A stretch of DNA of 64,000 nt from JAXLYX01 sp046351215 (GCA_046351215.1 JAXLYX010000007.1:124001-188000); one strand, 5' to 3'; counted from the first letter of the stretch, positions 8,111-19,657 are shown. Program-made: numbers and translations. Notes: generated by a model not told the origin, from the sequence alone.

Positions 8111-10068
8111 GCGCGCGCCGCGCCCTCGGCGACCAAGAGGAGCCCGAGCGCCAAGAACACCCAGGGGCTCGTGTCGCGCGGGAGGAGCGCCGAGGCGCCC
8201 GAGCCGCGTCCCGTCGCGCGGGGCACGCGGGGAAGGGGACCCTGACGGAGCACCGACTCCGCGAGCGGCGCTTCGACGACGAAGTCGAGGCCCGGGACCC
8301 GGCCGTTCGCCGCCGTGACGCGGTAGGGGCCGACCTCGTCGGTGGCCGTGAACGACGCGCCGGGAGACAGCGCGAGGTCTCGTCCCGACGGGGTGAGGAC
8401 GTGTAGGCCGGCGAGGCGCGGCAGGGCGACGCTCGAACCGGGGGCGAGCCGCGGGGCGACCGTGGAAGCCGAGCGCGAGAGGGCGCGCGCGAAGCGGACC
8501 AACGCGGGCAAGTAGCCGCCACGCAGGGGAAGGTCCGAGTCGTCGTCGTCGATCGAGCAGCCGAGGAGCAGGACCCGGCCGCGTCCGTGCGTGCCTTGGA
8601 CGAGGAGCGGCGTGCCGTCGTCGAGGCGCGCGAGGACGCGTGCATCCCCTCCGCTCGGCTCGAGCTCGTGCGAGGCGGCCACGCGCACGCCGGAGAGCCC
8701 GGCCGCGTCGAAGCCCTCGACGGCCCCCTCGATGGACACGCCGAGGGTGTCCGGACGCGTGATGCGCGTGCCGATGCGCGCCGGGAGCACGGCGCCGAGG
8801 CGATCGACCATCACCGGGCCGGAGACCTGATCCCCGAGCGTCACGAAGAGGCCTCCTCCGCCGGCGACGAAGCGACCGAGCGCCTCGGCGAGCGCGGGCT
8901 TCGGGCCCCGGACGTTCGCGAGCACGACGACGTCGGCGGCCGCGAGCCGCGTCGGATCCACGCGATCGACGTCGGTCGTCTCGACGCGGAAGCGCCCCTC
9001 GGTCGGAGGCGCGAGCTCGAGGGCCCGACTCGCGAAGCCGACTTCGTCGTCCCTCCGCGAGGGATGCGGATCCCCGTCGATGAAGACCACGTGGATCTCG
9101 TCGGGGAGCCGGAGCCGGACGAACGTCCGATCGTCGTCCTCGAGCGCGTCGGCGACGTCCAGGCGGATCTCGCCGAAGACGTCGTCCTCGCGCGGGGCCG
9201 CGACCGAGAACGAGAGCGCCCTCGGCGTCGTCGAGCGATCGACGCGGGTGGCCGCGAGGACCTCGCCGCTCGGCGAGAGGAGCTTCGCGTCGAAGGCCGA
9301 GGAGACGTCCGAGAGCACGCGCGCGCGGACGAGGAGGTGACCCTCGCGATCGGGATCGGAGCCGACCGCCTCGACCCCGACGCCCGCGTTGGCCGTGGCA
9401 TCGGGGACCACGCGGACGAGCTCGGTCGCCACGCCCGGGGGGAAGGAGAGCCGCTCGAGCGCGACGTGGCTCGCGAAGTCGGAGTAGACCACGAGCCGCC
9501 GCGTGCCGAGCGAAGAGCTCGCGAGACGGCGGGTCGCGACGTCGACGGCGCGTGCGAGCGCATCGCCACGCACGGCCGAACGCGGCATGGCACGGATCGC
9601 GGCCGCGGCTCGTTCCGGATCCCGGAGGCGATCGACGAGCACGCGCGGGGGAGAGCCGGCGAGGACCACCGTGACCTCCGAGCCGACAGGCAGCCGTCGC
9701 GCGGCGGCCTCCGCTCTCTCGAGCGCGTGATCGAGCGACGTCGAGGTGCCCCGCGAAGCCGCCATGCTCCGGGAGTCGTCGATCACGAGCGCCAGGGCGG
9801 CGACGCTCCCGTCCCCGGCCGCCACGGAGACGAGGACGTAGGGGGCGGCGAACGCGAGCGCGAGCGCGACGAGCACCGCGATCCGGAGCGAGAGCAGCGG
9901 CACGTCCTCGACGCGACGTCGGTGTCGGCTCTCGGCGACCGCGCGCTCGAGCAGGAAGATCGACGGGAGCACGATCCTCGGGAGATTCCTGCGCCGCACG
10001 AGGTGCGCGAGGATCGGCCCGGCGATGCCGGCGAGCGCGAGGAGGGCGAGGGGGAAGGCGAAGCCCAT
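8062..10068 (-). CDS. BatA-type membrane protein with VWA and GATase-like domains (cassette A)
   Basis: 668 residues. The N-terminus has the aerotolerance-regulator BatA arrangement: one membrane helix, a short basic stretch (HLVRRRNLPRI), then a second helix near residue 70. A von Willebrand A domain follows with an intact MIDAS start, DDSRS, so it can bind a metal ion. A later region (around 330-430) resembles the glutamine-amidotransferase-like fold found in such VWA proteins. A final membrane helix lies near residue 645 (SPWVFLALGLLLVAEG). It is the last gene of cassette A and directly abuts the DUF58 gene (TAG followed at once by ATG). Its 3' end overlaps prmC on the other strand by 49 bp, so transcripts of the two genes are antisense to each other there. 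Confidence 0.85.
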   Translation of the reverse strand: MGFAFPLALLALAGIAGPILAHLVRRRNLPRIVLPSIFLLERAVAESRHRRRVEDVPLLSLRIAVLVALALAFAAPYVLVSVAAGDGSVAALALVIDDSRSMAASRGTSTSLDHALERAEAAARRLPVGSEVTVVLAGSPPRVLVDRLRDPERAAAAIRAMPRSAVRGDALARAVDVATRRLASSSLGTRRLVVYSDFASHVALERLSFPPGVATELVRVVPDATANAGVGVEAVGSDPDREGHLLVRARVLSDVSSAFDAKLLSPSGEVLAATRVDRSTTPRALSFSVAAPREDDVFGEIRLDVADALEDDDRTFVRLRLPDEIHVVFIDGDPHPSRRDDEVGFASRALELAPPTEGRFRVETTDVDRVDPTRLAAADVVVLANVRGPKPALAEALGRFVAGGGGLFVTLGDQVSGPVMVDRLGAVLPARIGTRITRPDTLGVSIEGAVEGFDAAGLSGVRVAASHELEPSGGDARVLARLDDGTPLLVQGTHGRGRVLLLGCSIDDDDSDLPLRGGYLPALVRFARALSRSASTVAPRLAPGSSVALPRLAGLHVLTPSGRDLALSPGASFTATDEVGPYRVTAANGRVPGLDFVVEAPLAESVLRQGPLPRVPRATGRGSGASALLPRDTSPWVFLALGLLLVAEGAARAYGARKRASTTRATLP

Positions 10069-10952
10069 CTAGAGCACGCTCCCGCCGAGGAGATCGGCGA
10101 GCACGCGCTCCGCCGGAACGTCGGTGCGTGCGAGGACGTAACGTGCGGAGGCGGCCGCGCAGGCGTCGACGAGGGCCGCTCGATGCCGCTCGAACGCGCG
10201 GAGGTAGGCGTCGCGGACCGCGCCTGCGTCGGCCGTCAGGGGAGACTCTCCCTCGAGGCCGACGAACTCGGCGGAGTCCGAGAACGGGAATTCGAGCTCG
10301 GCCGGATCGAGCACGTGGAGCACGACCACGCGATGCCCTGCGGACGCGAAGCCGCGCAGGCCGTCGAGCGGTCTCCCAGGCTCGAGCAGGTCGCTCGCGA
10401 GGAAGACGAGCGAACGGCGGGAGAGCCTCGGGAGCGCCTGCTCGAGGACGGTGGGGAGCGACGTCCGCGAAGCGTCGCCGGGCTCCGCGAGCAACACGTC
10501 GAGCGTCCGCTCGAACGAGACCATCTGGGATCGGAGCGGCGAATCCGCCTCGATCGCGTCCTGGAACCGGAGCGCGGCGACGGCGTCCCCCTGCCGGAGC
10601 AGCACGTAGGCGAGCCCCGCGAGCAGGAGCTCGGCGTGCTCCGCCTTCGTCGGCAGCGACTCGCGGCTCCGGAAGCGCATCGAGCCGGAGACGTCCAGGT
10701 AGAGCGCGGCCGGAAGCCTCGCTTCGTGCTCGAACCGACGGACCACGGGCCGGTCGGTGCGAGCCATCGCTCGCACGTCCAACGTCCTCGGATCGTCGCC
10801 CGGTCGGTACTCGCGGTGATCCGCGAAGACGACGCTCGCGCCCTGGTGCCGGCTCGCGTGGAGCCCCGAGAGGATCGCCTCGCCGACCTCGCGTGCGCGG
10901 AGCCGAAGCGCCTCGACGCGCGCGTAGAACGAGGGATCGCGCGCCCGGGAGC

Positions 10953-10956
<4 letters not shown>
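10069..10956 (-). CDS. DUF58 / VWA-like protein (cassette A)
   Basis: 295 residues, soluble. It carries the DUF58 core (HREYRPGDDPRTLDVRAMAR) followed by a VWA-like domain with an intact MIDAS motif DVSGS. DUF58 proteins are encoded with MoxR ATPases across bacteria and are thought to be substrate-recognition or adaptor partners of the AAA+ ring. The ATG at 10956 overlaps the MoxR stop as ATGA, so the two are translationally coupled; an ATG four codons upstream is a less likely start. It is paralogous to the DUF58 gene at 35301-36212, sharing the order and motifs but with different surroundings. Confidence 0.88.
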
Positions 10957-11968
<1,012 letters not shown>

Positions 11969-11972
<4 letters not shown>

Positions 11973-13564
11973 CGGGCGGCGGCTCCTCTGCTCGGACTCT
12001 GGGCGCCGCCGAGGGTACGGCAGGCGCCGGCTTCGCGTTCCCGCTCGTCGTCGGAGGTCGAGGCCTCGGCGACGACGCAGTGCGGGGCGGGATCGTAGGG
12101 GTTCTGGCGGATGGCCTCGACGGCGGCCCGGTAGGCTCCCGGGGCGTCGCCTGCGAGCGCGAGCGCCGAGGCGAGCAGGGCGTGGGCGGGCGCGTGCGTC
12201 GGATGGTCGCGGAGGATGCGTCGCGCCGCCGCGGCGGCGTCGTCCGCCTTCCCGGCCTCGAGCGCGGAGCGCCCGAGGCGCGAGGCCACGATCGGATCGC
12301 GTGGGGCGAGGGCCGACGCACGGGCGTACTCGACCGAGGCGGCTCGCGGTCGACCGCGGCTCCAGAGCATGTCGCCGAGCCGGAGCCGACGCGCGGCCTC
12401 GGCCACGCCGACGTCGGCGGCGTCGTCGACGGCCGCGCCGTGGACGAAGCGCATGGGCAACCGGGCGGGAGAGTCCCTTCGCACGGGGGGACGCGCGCGG
12501 GCCTCCGCCCAGACGCTCTCCTCGAAGCGAGGGAAGGGCATCCGCACCGCGTCGGCGAACGCCTTGCGCGCGTCGGTGCCGGCGGAGACGGCGGTCACGA
12601 CCGCCCGCAGCCCCGCGTCACCGAATCGCCGATGGAACGCCGCGAGCAGCGTCGAGACCTCGGCGAACGCGAGCGCCGCATCCTCCTGGGAGGGGAGCAG
12701 GGCGATCGAGGGATGGAAGGCGTCGAACGGGAGCAGGTTCCCTTCGCGGAGCCTGCGATCGAAGAGGGCCGCGGCGGCCGGCTCGAGCTCGAGGGTCGGC
12801 GCTCCGCCCCGGTAGGCCGTCTCGAGGTACTTCGCGAATCCCTCCTGCATCCAGACCGGGGCGTGATCCCGGGACGCACGCGCGAGCACGAGGTGCACGA
12901 GCTCGTGGGCGATGGTGTCGGTCCACGGATAACCGCGTGCGAGCGCCCGCGGCGAAGTGAGCATCAGCTTGTCCCACTTGCAGAGCGCGATCGTGCCCGT
13001 CCGTTCGATGGCCTCGACGCCGAGCGTCGAGACCTGCGCGAGGCTCCGCGAATCGGCGAAGATCTCGAGGCGGATCGGTCCCGGCACGCGGACGCCGAGG
13101 ATGCGCTGGAGGGCCTCGTCCTCGCGACGCATCGCATCCATCGCATACGGCAGGAGGATCCGGTCGGGGCCCTCGCGGAACCGGACGACGTAGCGCCCGT
13201 CGGACGAGCGGGCCTCGACGAAGCCACGCGTGGCCTCGGCCGTGGAGCGGGCGATCGCGAGGAGCTCCCCCGCCTGCTCGAGGTCGTGCCCGCGAAGGCT
13301 CCGCGTGGCGATCTCGAGCGACCGCACGGCCTCGGGGTACCGTCCGCGGTGGAATTCGAGCGATCCCAGGAGGAAGCGCACGTGGGGATCGTCCGGGAGC
13401 CGCGCGGAGAGCCCCCGAGCGAGCTCTGCGGCGGTCTCCAGCCTGAGCTCGGCCACCGCGACGAACGCCTCGTGGACGGTCGCGAGATCCCGACCGGTCG
13501 CCGCGTCGGCGCGCGTCGACCAGGCCACGAGGCAGACGAAGACGAGGAGGGCGAAGCGCTTCAT
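11969..13564 (-). CDS. Secreted gluzincin-type peptidase with TPRs (peptidase MA-like)
   Basis: 531 residues. A clear signal peptide (MKRFALLVFVCLVAWSTRADA) directs it across the inner membrane. TPR-like helices cover about 25-110. The metallopeptidase domain has the zinc motif HELVH and, downstream, WMQEGFAKYLE, whose Glu is the expected third ligand. More TPR-like repeats fill about 390-500. Peptidase MA-like proteins are zinc endopeptidases with few known substrates. It is unusual to find one between DUF4175-like and MoxR genes; both ends overlap neighbours by 4 bp, so it is firmly part of cassette A. Cassette B has no equivalent. The catalytic residues all seem intact. Confidence 0.82.
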
Positions 13565-16530
13565 CGCAAGAGCTCCTCGTAGTAGCGGCGCACGGGCCCC
13601 TGGTAGGCGGGCGGAACGTCGTCGCCCATCGCGTCGAGCACGCGTCGCCTCCGAGCCGCCGCCTCCGCGCTGCCGCGGGCGCCGGGGATGTCGACACGCT
13701 CGGTCGGCGACGACGACCCGTCCCGACCGCCTCCCGAGCCGCCGCCTCCCCCGCCCCCGCCGCCCGACGAGGACGAGCTCTGCTCGAGCTCCTCGCGCAG
13801 CTCGCGGAGCGCGCGTGCGGCCTCGCTCTGGGCCTCGGCGCCCCCGACCGCGTCGCTCTCGCGTACGGCCCGCTCGGCGCGGCGCATGGTCTCCGACGCC
13901 CGGCGGAGCGCGCCCGCGGCTTCGACCGACAGGGGCTCCCCCTCGATGGGCTCCTCGAAGCGCCGAGCCAGCCGCTCGGTCGCCTCGGTGGCCTGCTGTT
14001 GACGGCCCGCGTTCTCCGTGAGGGCGCCGCGCTCGGTCGGGGAGAGCCGCTCGTCGAGCTTCGGCACGCTGCGCAGCACGTCGCCGAGCAGGCCCATCGC
14101 CTGGTCGGCCGCCTGACGCGCATCGCGGGCGGCCTGACGCGTCCTCCCTTCGCGCCCCGGGAACATGAGCGCGGACAGGTCGAGGTCCCGCGCCACCGCG
14201 TCGAGGGCGCCGGCGGCTCGCTCCATCATCGCCTGGCCCTGGCCGACGTCTCCCTGTCGGAGCGCCGCCTCCGCGTCCCGGAGCCGCGCGGCCGCGTGGT
14301 CCACGGCCTCGCGATCGACGGGCGCCTGGGGAAGTCGGGCGAGCGCCTCGGCCTGCGATCGGAGCGCCGCCGCGCGATCCGCCAGTCGACGGGTCTCGGA
14401 CGTCGGCGCCTCTCGAGCCTCGGAGAGCGCTCGCTCCGTCACGGAGCGACGGATCCGCGTGGTGCCGTTCGCGAGCTCGCCTTCCTCGGCCTCGAGCCCG
14501 GCGAGCGCCTCCATCGCCTCCTGGAACGCGCGGTCGCGCGGCCCGAACCTCGACTCCGCGAAGCCCTCGGAGCTCGACTCGAACGCGCGCGCGAGCTCGC
14601 GCACGTTGCGCTCGAGATCGGCGAGAGCCCGATCGGCCGCGTCGAGATCGCCCCTCGCGAGCGCCTGCTCGAGCGAGCGAAGGGCGTCCTCCGCGACCTC
14701 TTGGGTGCCGCTCTCCACGGGGTTCCGGTACTCGCCGGGGACCTCGTCGCCCATGCGCCCGAGTCGGCTCGCGAGCTCCGCCATCCGACGACGCGCGCGC
14801 TCGATGTCGGCCGCGATGCGCGAGCGGGTCTCGGGGGTGTCGGCGCGTCGCAGGGCCTCGACGAGGGACACGAGCTCGCGCTGGAGCGAAGCGAGCTCGC
14901 GGGCGATCTCGGCGGCATCCTCGAGCTCCACGTGCGCCAGGAGATCGGAGAGCAGGAACGTCCCGTCCTCGAGCGCGGATACGATGCGCTCGTCGACGTC
15001 GCGCGCGGCCGGTCTCGACGAGGCGACCTCGCGGAGCTCCCGCGCGGCGAGAGGGCCGAGCCTGCGCACGAATCCAGCGAGCAGGGCCGCATCGGGAGCG
15101 CGCAGACCCGGGCGCCGGGCCCGCGTGGCGAAGGGCGCGAGGAGCCCGAGGAGCGCATCGGTCGAGGGCCGGACACGGGCATGGCGGCGAGCCACCGCGG
15201 CGCGATCCTCGGGGACCGGGATCTCGAGCCTGTCCGCGAGCGCGGTGAGGGTAGCCTCGAGCGCCGCGCGGAGATCGACGGCGACCGCCTCGCGTTCCGT
15301 CGCGCGCGATTGGATGGTGATCGTACGCGCCTCGGAGCGCGTGGTCTTCGGCCCGTTCACCCCGTCGTCGTCGGTCGCCTCGGCGTGGACCTCGACGGAG
15401 TCGCCCGGACGGAGGCCGAGCTCCGCGAGCCTCAGGGATCCCTGGATCGCGAAGCGCGGGCTCGGCGTGCCGGGCTCGAGGGGCGTCCGCAGCTCGGCCC
15501 CGGACGGGACCTTCACCACGCGCGTGATCGTGCGCAGGGCGACATCGTCCGTGGCTTCGATCGCGAAGCCGATCTCCGCATCCGGGGCGACGGGCGTCTC
15601 CGCACCGTCGAGCTGCAGGACGACCCGCGGAGCCTGGTCACGGATCAAGGAGACGGAACGCGAGGTCGCGTCGAGGAAGACGCCGTCCTCCGTCCGCACC
15701 CGGACCGCTAGCGCTCCCGCGTGTCGAGCCGTCCACTCCCCGACGAACGTCCGCGCGTCGCGGCGGCGCAGCTCGATCTCCGCGCCCGGCGGCGCGAGGA
15801 TCACCCGCCGGGCCGGCACCGCCGTCCGGAGGAGGACCGTCACACGGCTGCCCTCCGGGACCTGGAGCGGCTGGGCGGATTCGACCTCGCTCGGTGGGAG
15901 GTGCCGATGCGGCGGGGGAGCGACGCGGAAGGACGTCCGGGCGACGACCCAGGCCGACGCCACCTGCGCGGTCCGGGCCGTGGGGTGGATCAGCGCATAG
16001 ACGCCCGACCGTGCGCGGTCGGAGCCGAAGACGACGACCAACGCGACGAGGAGGCCCGACACGAAGGCGCGCGACGGGACGCGTGCGGCCGCCTCGACGT
16101 CGACGACGCGCTTCGGATCGACGCGGGCGAGCCGTTCCGCGAGGGCCGTCCGATGGGCACGGGCCAGCTGCTCGGACTCGCCCGGCGCCGTTTCGTGTCC
16201 GAGCTCGACCGAGCTCCGGACCTGGGAGGCCAGCGCCGGATCGAGAGCCCGGAAGAGCGACGCCACCTCTCGGGCCGAGAGCCGGTGCCGGAGCGCGTAG
16301 GCGGCCGCGAGCCCGACGATCGGAGGAGCCACCGCGACGGCGATCGCGAATCCCGTCGCCCAGGGCGAAGCGACGGGACCGACCCACGCGGCCAGCGCCG
16401 CGAGCACGAGCGGACCGAGGGCGAGGGCCGCGAGCGAAACCGAGAGGCCGCGCGCGATCACGGCACGACGCCGCACGGCGTGGAGCACACGGCGGACCGT
16501 CGACTCCGGGTCCCTCGACGACTCGCTCAC
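13561..16530 (-). CDS. DUF4175-like membrane protein with long coiled coil (cassette A)
   Basis: 989 residues. Two N-terminal membrane helices (within about 20-80) and a third near residue 150 anchor it; a periplasmic beta-rich region with proline-rich linkers follows (about 180-400), then a very long helical/coiled-coil part (about 430-900). A Gly-rich stretch and an end containing PPAYQGPVRRYYEELL complete it. Similar C-terminal wording (PPGYRYYVRRYFQ) occurs in the cassette B protein. The GTG at 16530 is preferred; a GTG at 16593 would overlap the promoter of the divergent gene. The family is poorly characterised; it probably provides a membrane scaffold for the MoxR/VWA partners. First gene of cassette A. 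Confidence 0.75.
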   Translation of the reverse strand: MSESSRDPESTVRRVLHAVRRRAVIARGLSVSLAALALGPLVLAALAAWVGPVASPWATGFAIAVAVAPPIVGLAAAYALRHRLSAREVASLFRALDPALASQVRSSVELGHETAPGESEQLARAHRTALAERLARVDPKRVVDVEAAARVPSRAFVSGLLVALVVVFGSDRARSGVYALIHPTARTAQVASAWVVARTSFRVAPPPHRHLPPSEVESAQPLQVPEGSRVTVLLRTAVPARRVILAPPGAEIELRRRDARTFVGEWTARHAGALAVRVRTEDGVFLDATSRSVSLIRDQAPRVVLQLDGAETPVAPDAEIGFAIEATDDVALRTITRVVKVPSGAELRTPLEPGTPSPRFAIQGSLRLAELGLRPGDSVEVHAEATDDDGVNGPKTTRSEARTITIQSRATEREAVAVDLRAALEATLTALADRLEIPVPEDRAAVARRHARVRPSTDALLGLLAPFATRARRPGLRAPDAALLAGFVRRLGPLAARELREVASSRPAARDVDERIVSALEDGTFLLSDLLAHVELEDAAEIARELASLQRELVSLVEALRRADTPETRSRIAADIERARRRMAELASRLGRMGDEVPGEYRNPVESGTQEVAEDALRSLEQALARGDLDAADRALADLERNVRELARAFESSSEGFAESRFGPRDRAFQEAMEALAGLEAEEGELANGTTRIRRSVTERALSEAREAPTSETRRLADRAAALRSQAEALARLPQAPVDREAVDHAAARLRDAEAALRQGDVGQGQAMMERAAGALDAVARDLDLSALMFPGREGRTRQAARDARQAADQAMGLLGDVLRSVPKLDERLSPTERGALTENAGRQQQATEATERLARRFEEPIEGEPLSVEAAGALRRASETMRRAERAVRESDAVGGAEAQSEAARALRELREELEQSSSSSGGGGGGGGGSGGGRDGSSSPTERVDIPGARGSAEAAARRRRVLDAMGDDVPPAYQGPVRRYYEELLR

Positions 16531-16537
16531 CCGGCGC

Positions 16538-16565
16538 ACTCTAGCACCGGGCGGCCAATCCCGAA
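16538..16565 (-). promoter_or_regulatory. Possible promoter of cassette A
   Basis: Minus-strand TTCGGG (16565-16560), 16-nt spacer, TAGAGT (16543-16538), then 7 nt to the GTG at 16530. The -35 is weak. The spacing would again give a leaderless mRNA. Confidence 0.3.
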
Positions 16566-16572
16566 GCCGCGA

Positions 16573-16602
16573 TTGACCCCTTCGTCGCGGCACGGATATA
16601 GT
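16573..16602 (+). promoter_or_regulatory. Sigma70-type promoter of the giant coiled-coil gene
   Basis: TTGACC (16573-16578), 18-nt spacer, TATAGT (16597-16602). Transcription should start near 16609, giving a leader of about 32 nt with AGAGG before the ATG at 16641. One of the best matches in the window. Confidence 0.65.
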
Positions 16603-16640
16603 GCGGCGCCGCCGTTCCGGGTGGCTTTCCGGTAGAGGTC

Positions 16641-19562
16641 ATGAGCGCCAGGAATTCCGAAGCCTCCCTCGACGAAGCTGCCGTCGTCCTTTCCGTCTAT
16701 CTCGAGCCGGTCGTCGAAGGCCGTCGGGTGCTCTTCGTGGGCGACGCATCGGTCGAGGCGATCGCACGTCTCTCTCGCACCGCCCGCGCCGTCCGCGTTC
16801 TCGACACCGGGGCGCGTCGCGAGCGTCCCCGGGCCGGCCGCGAGGTCAAGGTGACGCCGTACCGACCGGGGCCCCTCGGCTTCTCTCCCGAGTCGTACGA
16901 CGTCATCGTGGTCCCGGACCTCTCGGCCCTCGGGGACGAGATCGCCGAGCGGCTCGACGACTTCGTCCGGATCGCGGGCGACGTCGGCGTCCTGGTGACC
17001 GGGATCGCCTCGAGCGACGAGATCCTCGACTACGAGGCCCTCTGGGACGTGCTGGCGCGTCGCTTCGACGTGGTGCGCATGCTCGGCATGGCTCCGTTCG
17101 TCGGGCAGGCCGTCGCCGAGCTCGGCGAGACCCCCGACGTCGAGGTGGTCGTCGACGGCTCGCTCGTCGAACGGATCGCTCGACCGTCGCGGTTCGTCGC
17201 GCTCTGCGCCCAGTCCGACCTGCTGATCGACCCCTTCGTGCTCGTCCAGACGGATGCGGTGCCGAGCTCGGACGCCGAGACGGAGCTCCTCCGGCGCGAG
17301 AACGAGGTGCTCCTCGACCAGCTCGAGCGCTTCGAGGCCGTCCTCGTCGAGCAGCGCGAGGAGGTCGTGCTCGCGCGCGACGAGGCGCAGCGACTGCGCC
17401 ACGCGCTCGAGGAGGAGACCAACGAGCGGGACCAGCTCGACGCCGATCGTCGGAAGGCGACGCGCGAGGCGGAGGTGGCGCGGAGCCGCGTGGCCGAGCT
17501 CGAGAACGAGCTCCGCAAGACCCGGAAGGCCGTGGAGGAGGCCGCCGATCGCGGCGAGCTCGCGGCCCTCGAGGAGCGCCTCTCGGAGCAGGCGGAGCGC
17601 CTCCGCGAGCTCTCGTCCGAGGTCGAACGACGGGGCGCGATGGTTCGCGAGCTCGTCGAGGAGAACCGCGAGCTCGCGCAGCGCCACGGGCACGAGGTCG
17701 ACCCGCGCGTGCTCGATCGCGCGCTCCGCGCCGAGGCCGAGCGGGCTCAGCTCGCCTTCGAGGTGGACGAGCTCCACGCGAGGCTCGCCGAGCTCTCGAC
17801 GGGCGGGGCCGAGTCCCATCGGACCCACGACGCCGAGCTGGTCGGTCGCGAGCGAGGGCTCCGCGCCCGCGTGGCCGAGCTCGAAGAGCAGCACGCGATG
17901 GCGGAAGCGCGGCTCCAGCTCGCCGAGTCGGACCTCGACGCGGCCCGCGATCGGGAACGCCGCCTCATCGCGGATCAGGAGCGCCTGCGCGAGGAGCTCG
18001 AGCTCGAGATCGTCCGCTCCCACGGACCGAAGGGCTCCTCGGGCGACGCCGAACGGCAGCTCGCGGAGCTCCGCGCGTCGGAGCGCCAGCTGGCGGAGCG
18101 GGTCGGCCAGCTCACCGGACAGCTGCTCGTCGCACGCGAGAAGGAGCTCGACGCACGCGCCCAGCGCGACCTCGCGCGGGGAGAGAACCTCGCCCTGGTG
18201 GCGCAGGTCTCGGCGCTCGAGACCCAGATCGAGCAGGCGCGCGGCCGTCTGCTCGCGCAGCTCGGCGCGGCCCTCGCCGGCGCCGTCTTCTCGCGCACGG
18301 TCGAGCCCGGCGCGACCAGCGTCGAGAGTGCGCTCACCGAGCTCGTCGAGGTGGTCGACGGCCTTCGTGGCGAGCGTGACGGTCTCCGGCTCCGGCTCGA
18401 CGCGGTCGAACGGGGACGGGCGAGCGGAGGGACGAGCGTCGCTCCGGATGCGCGCGTGCTCGATGACCTCGACCGGTACCGGAGCGAGGTCGAGGCTCTC
18501 CGCGAGGAGAACAGCGCGCTCTCGCTCGAGCTCGCCGACCTGCGCGACCATGGCCGACGGGAGTCGGAGCGGGCTGCCGACCTCGTGTCGGCGGTCGCGG
18601 CGCGGGACGCGCTCGTGACCCGTCTGCAGATGGATCTCGCCGAGGCCGAGCAGGCGGGCAGGGTCCTCCGCGATCGCGCCCAACATCTGGCCAGCGAGGG
18701 CGAGAGGCTGCGGGAGGCCGTGCTGAACGGTGTCTCCGCGGTCGATGCCCGCGAGGCGCTCGAGCGCCGCATCGCCGAGCTCGAGAGGGAGCTCGCGGAC
18801 GCGCGTCGCGCCCGGGAGTCGCGGCACGCCGAGCTCGATGGGGCCCGGACCGAGCTCGCCAACCGCGTCGCGAGCCTCGAGATCGAGCTCGCGGACGCGC
18901 GTGCACGCGCCGCCGCCGCGGATCATGCGCGCGAGCTCGACGCACGCGCCCTCGCGGAGACCCGCGGCATCCTCGAGCGACTCCGGCTCGAGTCGGAGCG
19001 TGCAGCGGGGTCCGGACACGGCCGCCCGGGGTTCGAAGCGACCCATGGCGGCGAGGAGCGGGGCGGCCGGGAGGAGGTCGACACCTTCGAACGGGATACC
19101 GTGATCCGCTCGCTCACCGCCCAGCTCGAGGAGAAGAACGACCGCATCCGCTCCCTCGAGCGGAGGATCTCCGGGTCGACGCCCCCTCCGCCGGGAAGCG
19201 ACGAAGCGCTGAGGCGCGAGCTCCTCGAGCAGAAGGAGCGCGTGATGCGGCTCGGCGAGGAGCTCGGTCTCGAGCGCGAGGCGAGGCGCGTCGCCGAGGA
19301 GCGGAGCCTCCAGCTCGCTGCGCTCGCGACGGCGGAGTCGGATCTCCGCGACCTCGAGCGACAGCTCGGGCTCCGCGATCGCGACCTCGAGCAGGAACGC
19401 CAGCGGGCGGTCGAGCTCGAGCGCGACGTGCGCCTGCTGCGGGACGCGTTCTTCGAGGCACGCGGCAACCTCGAGGCGCTCTTCGGAACGGCCTCGGCCT
19501 CCGGGGATCCGGAGCTCGCCGAGCGCATCGGCGCGCTGCTCACGCTCGTCACCCGGTTCTGA
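16641..19562 (+). CDS. Giant coiled-coil protein with Rossmann-like N-terminal domain
   Basis: 973 residues. Residues 1-210 look like a Rossmann or methyltransferase-like fold: alternating strands such as RRVLFVGDAS, YDVIVVPDL and VGVLVTGI. From about 215 to 960 nearly the whole chain is a heptad-rich coiled coil (many ELE, RAELE and ARLAEL repeats), broken by a Gly/Pro stretch near 840 (STPPPPGSDEA). No signal peptide or membrane helix. The layout, a small globular head on a very long rod, recalls motility scaffolds of myxobacteria such as AglZ, but AglZ has a receiver head, so this is a comparison of form only. It has its own strong promoter and terminator and is transcribed alone. Confidence 0.75.
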   Translation: MSARNSEASLDEAAVVLSVYLEPVVEGRRVLFVGDASVEAIARLSRTARAVRVLDTGARRERPRAGREVKVTPYRPGPLGFSPESYDVIVVPDLSALGDEIAERLDDFVRIAGDVGVLVTGIASSDEILDYEALWDVLARRFDVVRMLGMAPFVGQAVAELGETPDVEVVVDGSLVERIARPSRFVALCAQSDLLIDPFVLVQTDAVPSSDAETELLRRENEVLLDQLERFEAVLVEQREEVVLARDEAQRLRHALEEETNERDQLDADRRKATREAEVARSRVAELENELRKTRKAVEEAADRGELAALEERLSEQAERLRELSSEVERRGAMVRELVEENRELAQRHGHEVDPRVLDRALRAEAERAQLAFEVDELHARLAELSTGGAESHRTHDAELVGRERGLRARVAELEEQHAMAEARLQLAESDLDAARDRERRLIADQERLREELELEIVRSHGPKGSSGDAERQLAELRASERQLAERVGQLTGQLLVAREKELDARAQRDLARGENLALVAQVSALETQIEQARGRLLAQLGAALAGAVFSRTVEPGATSVESALTELVEVVDGLRGERDGLRLRLDAVERGRASGGTSVAPDARVLDDLDRYRSEVEALREENSALSLELADLRDHGRRESERAADLVSAVAARDALVTRLQMDLAEAEQAGRVLRDRAQHLASEGERLREAVLNGVSAVDAREALERRIAELERELADARRARESRHAELDGARTELANRVASLEIELADARARAAAADHARELDARALAETRGILERLRLESERAAGSGHGRPGFEATHGGEERGGREEVDTFERDTVIRSLTAQLEEKNDRIRSLERRISGSTPPPPGSDEALRRELLEQKERVMRLGEELGLEREARRVAEERSLQLAALATAESDLRDLERQLGLRDRDLEQERQRAVELERDVRLLRDAFFEARGNLEALFGTASASGDPELAERIGALLTLVTRF

Positions 19563-19595
19563 GTCGGGCCGCGACGTGACCTCCGGGACGAACCA

Positions 19596-19631
19596 GGCCG
19601 GGCGGTCGCTGACCGTCCGGCCTCGTCGTTC
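19596..19631 (+). terminator. Terminator of the coiled-coil gene
   Basis: A hairpin with arms GGCCGG(G)CGGTC and GACCG(T)CCGGCC around a 3-nt loop, followed by TCGTCGTTC. This is one of several hairpins here with the same tail. Confidence 0.7.
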
Positions 19632-19657
19632 GGAGCGAGCGAGGTCGCTCCCGCCCG

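Noticed and set aside
16531..16593. Longer start of the cassette A DUF4175-like gene at GTG 16593
   Set aside because: It would overlap the promoter of the divergent coiled-coil gene and adds an Arg/Pro-rich leader lacking similarity to the cassette B protein.
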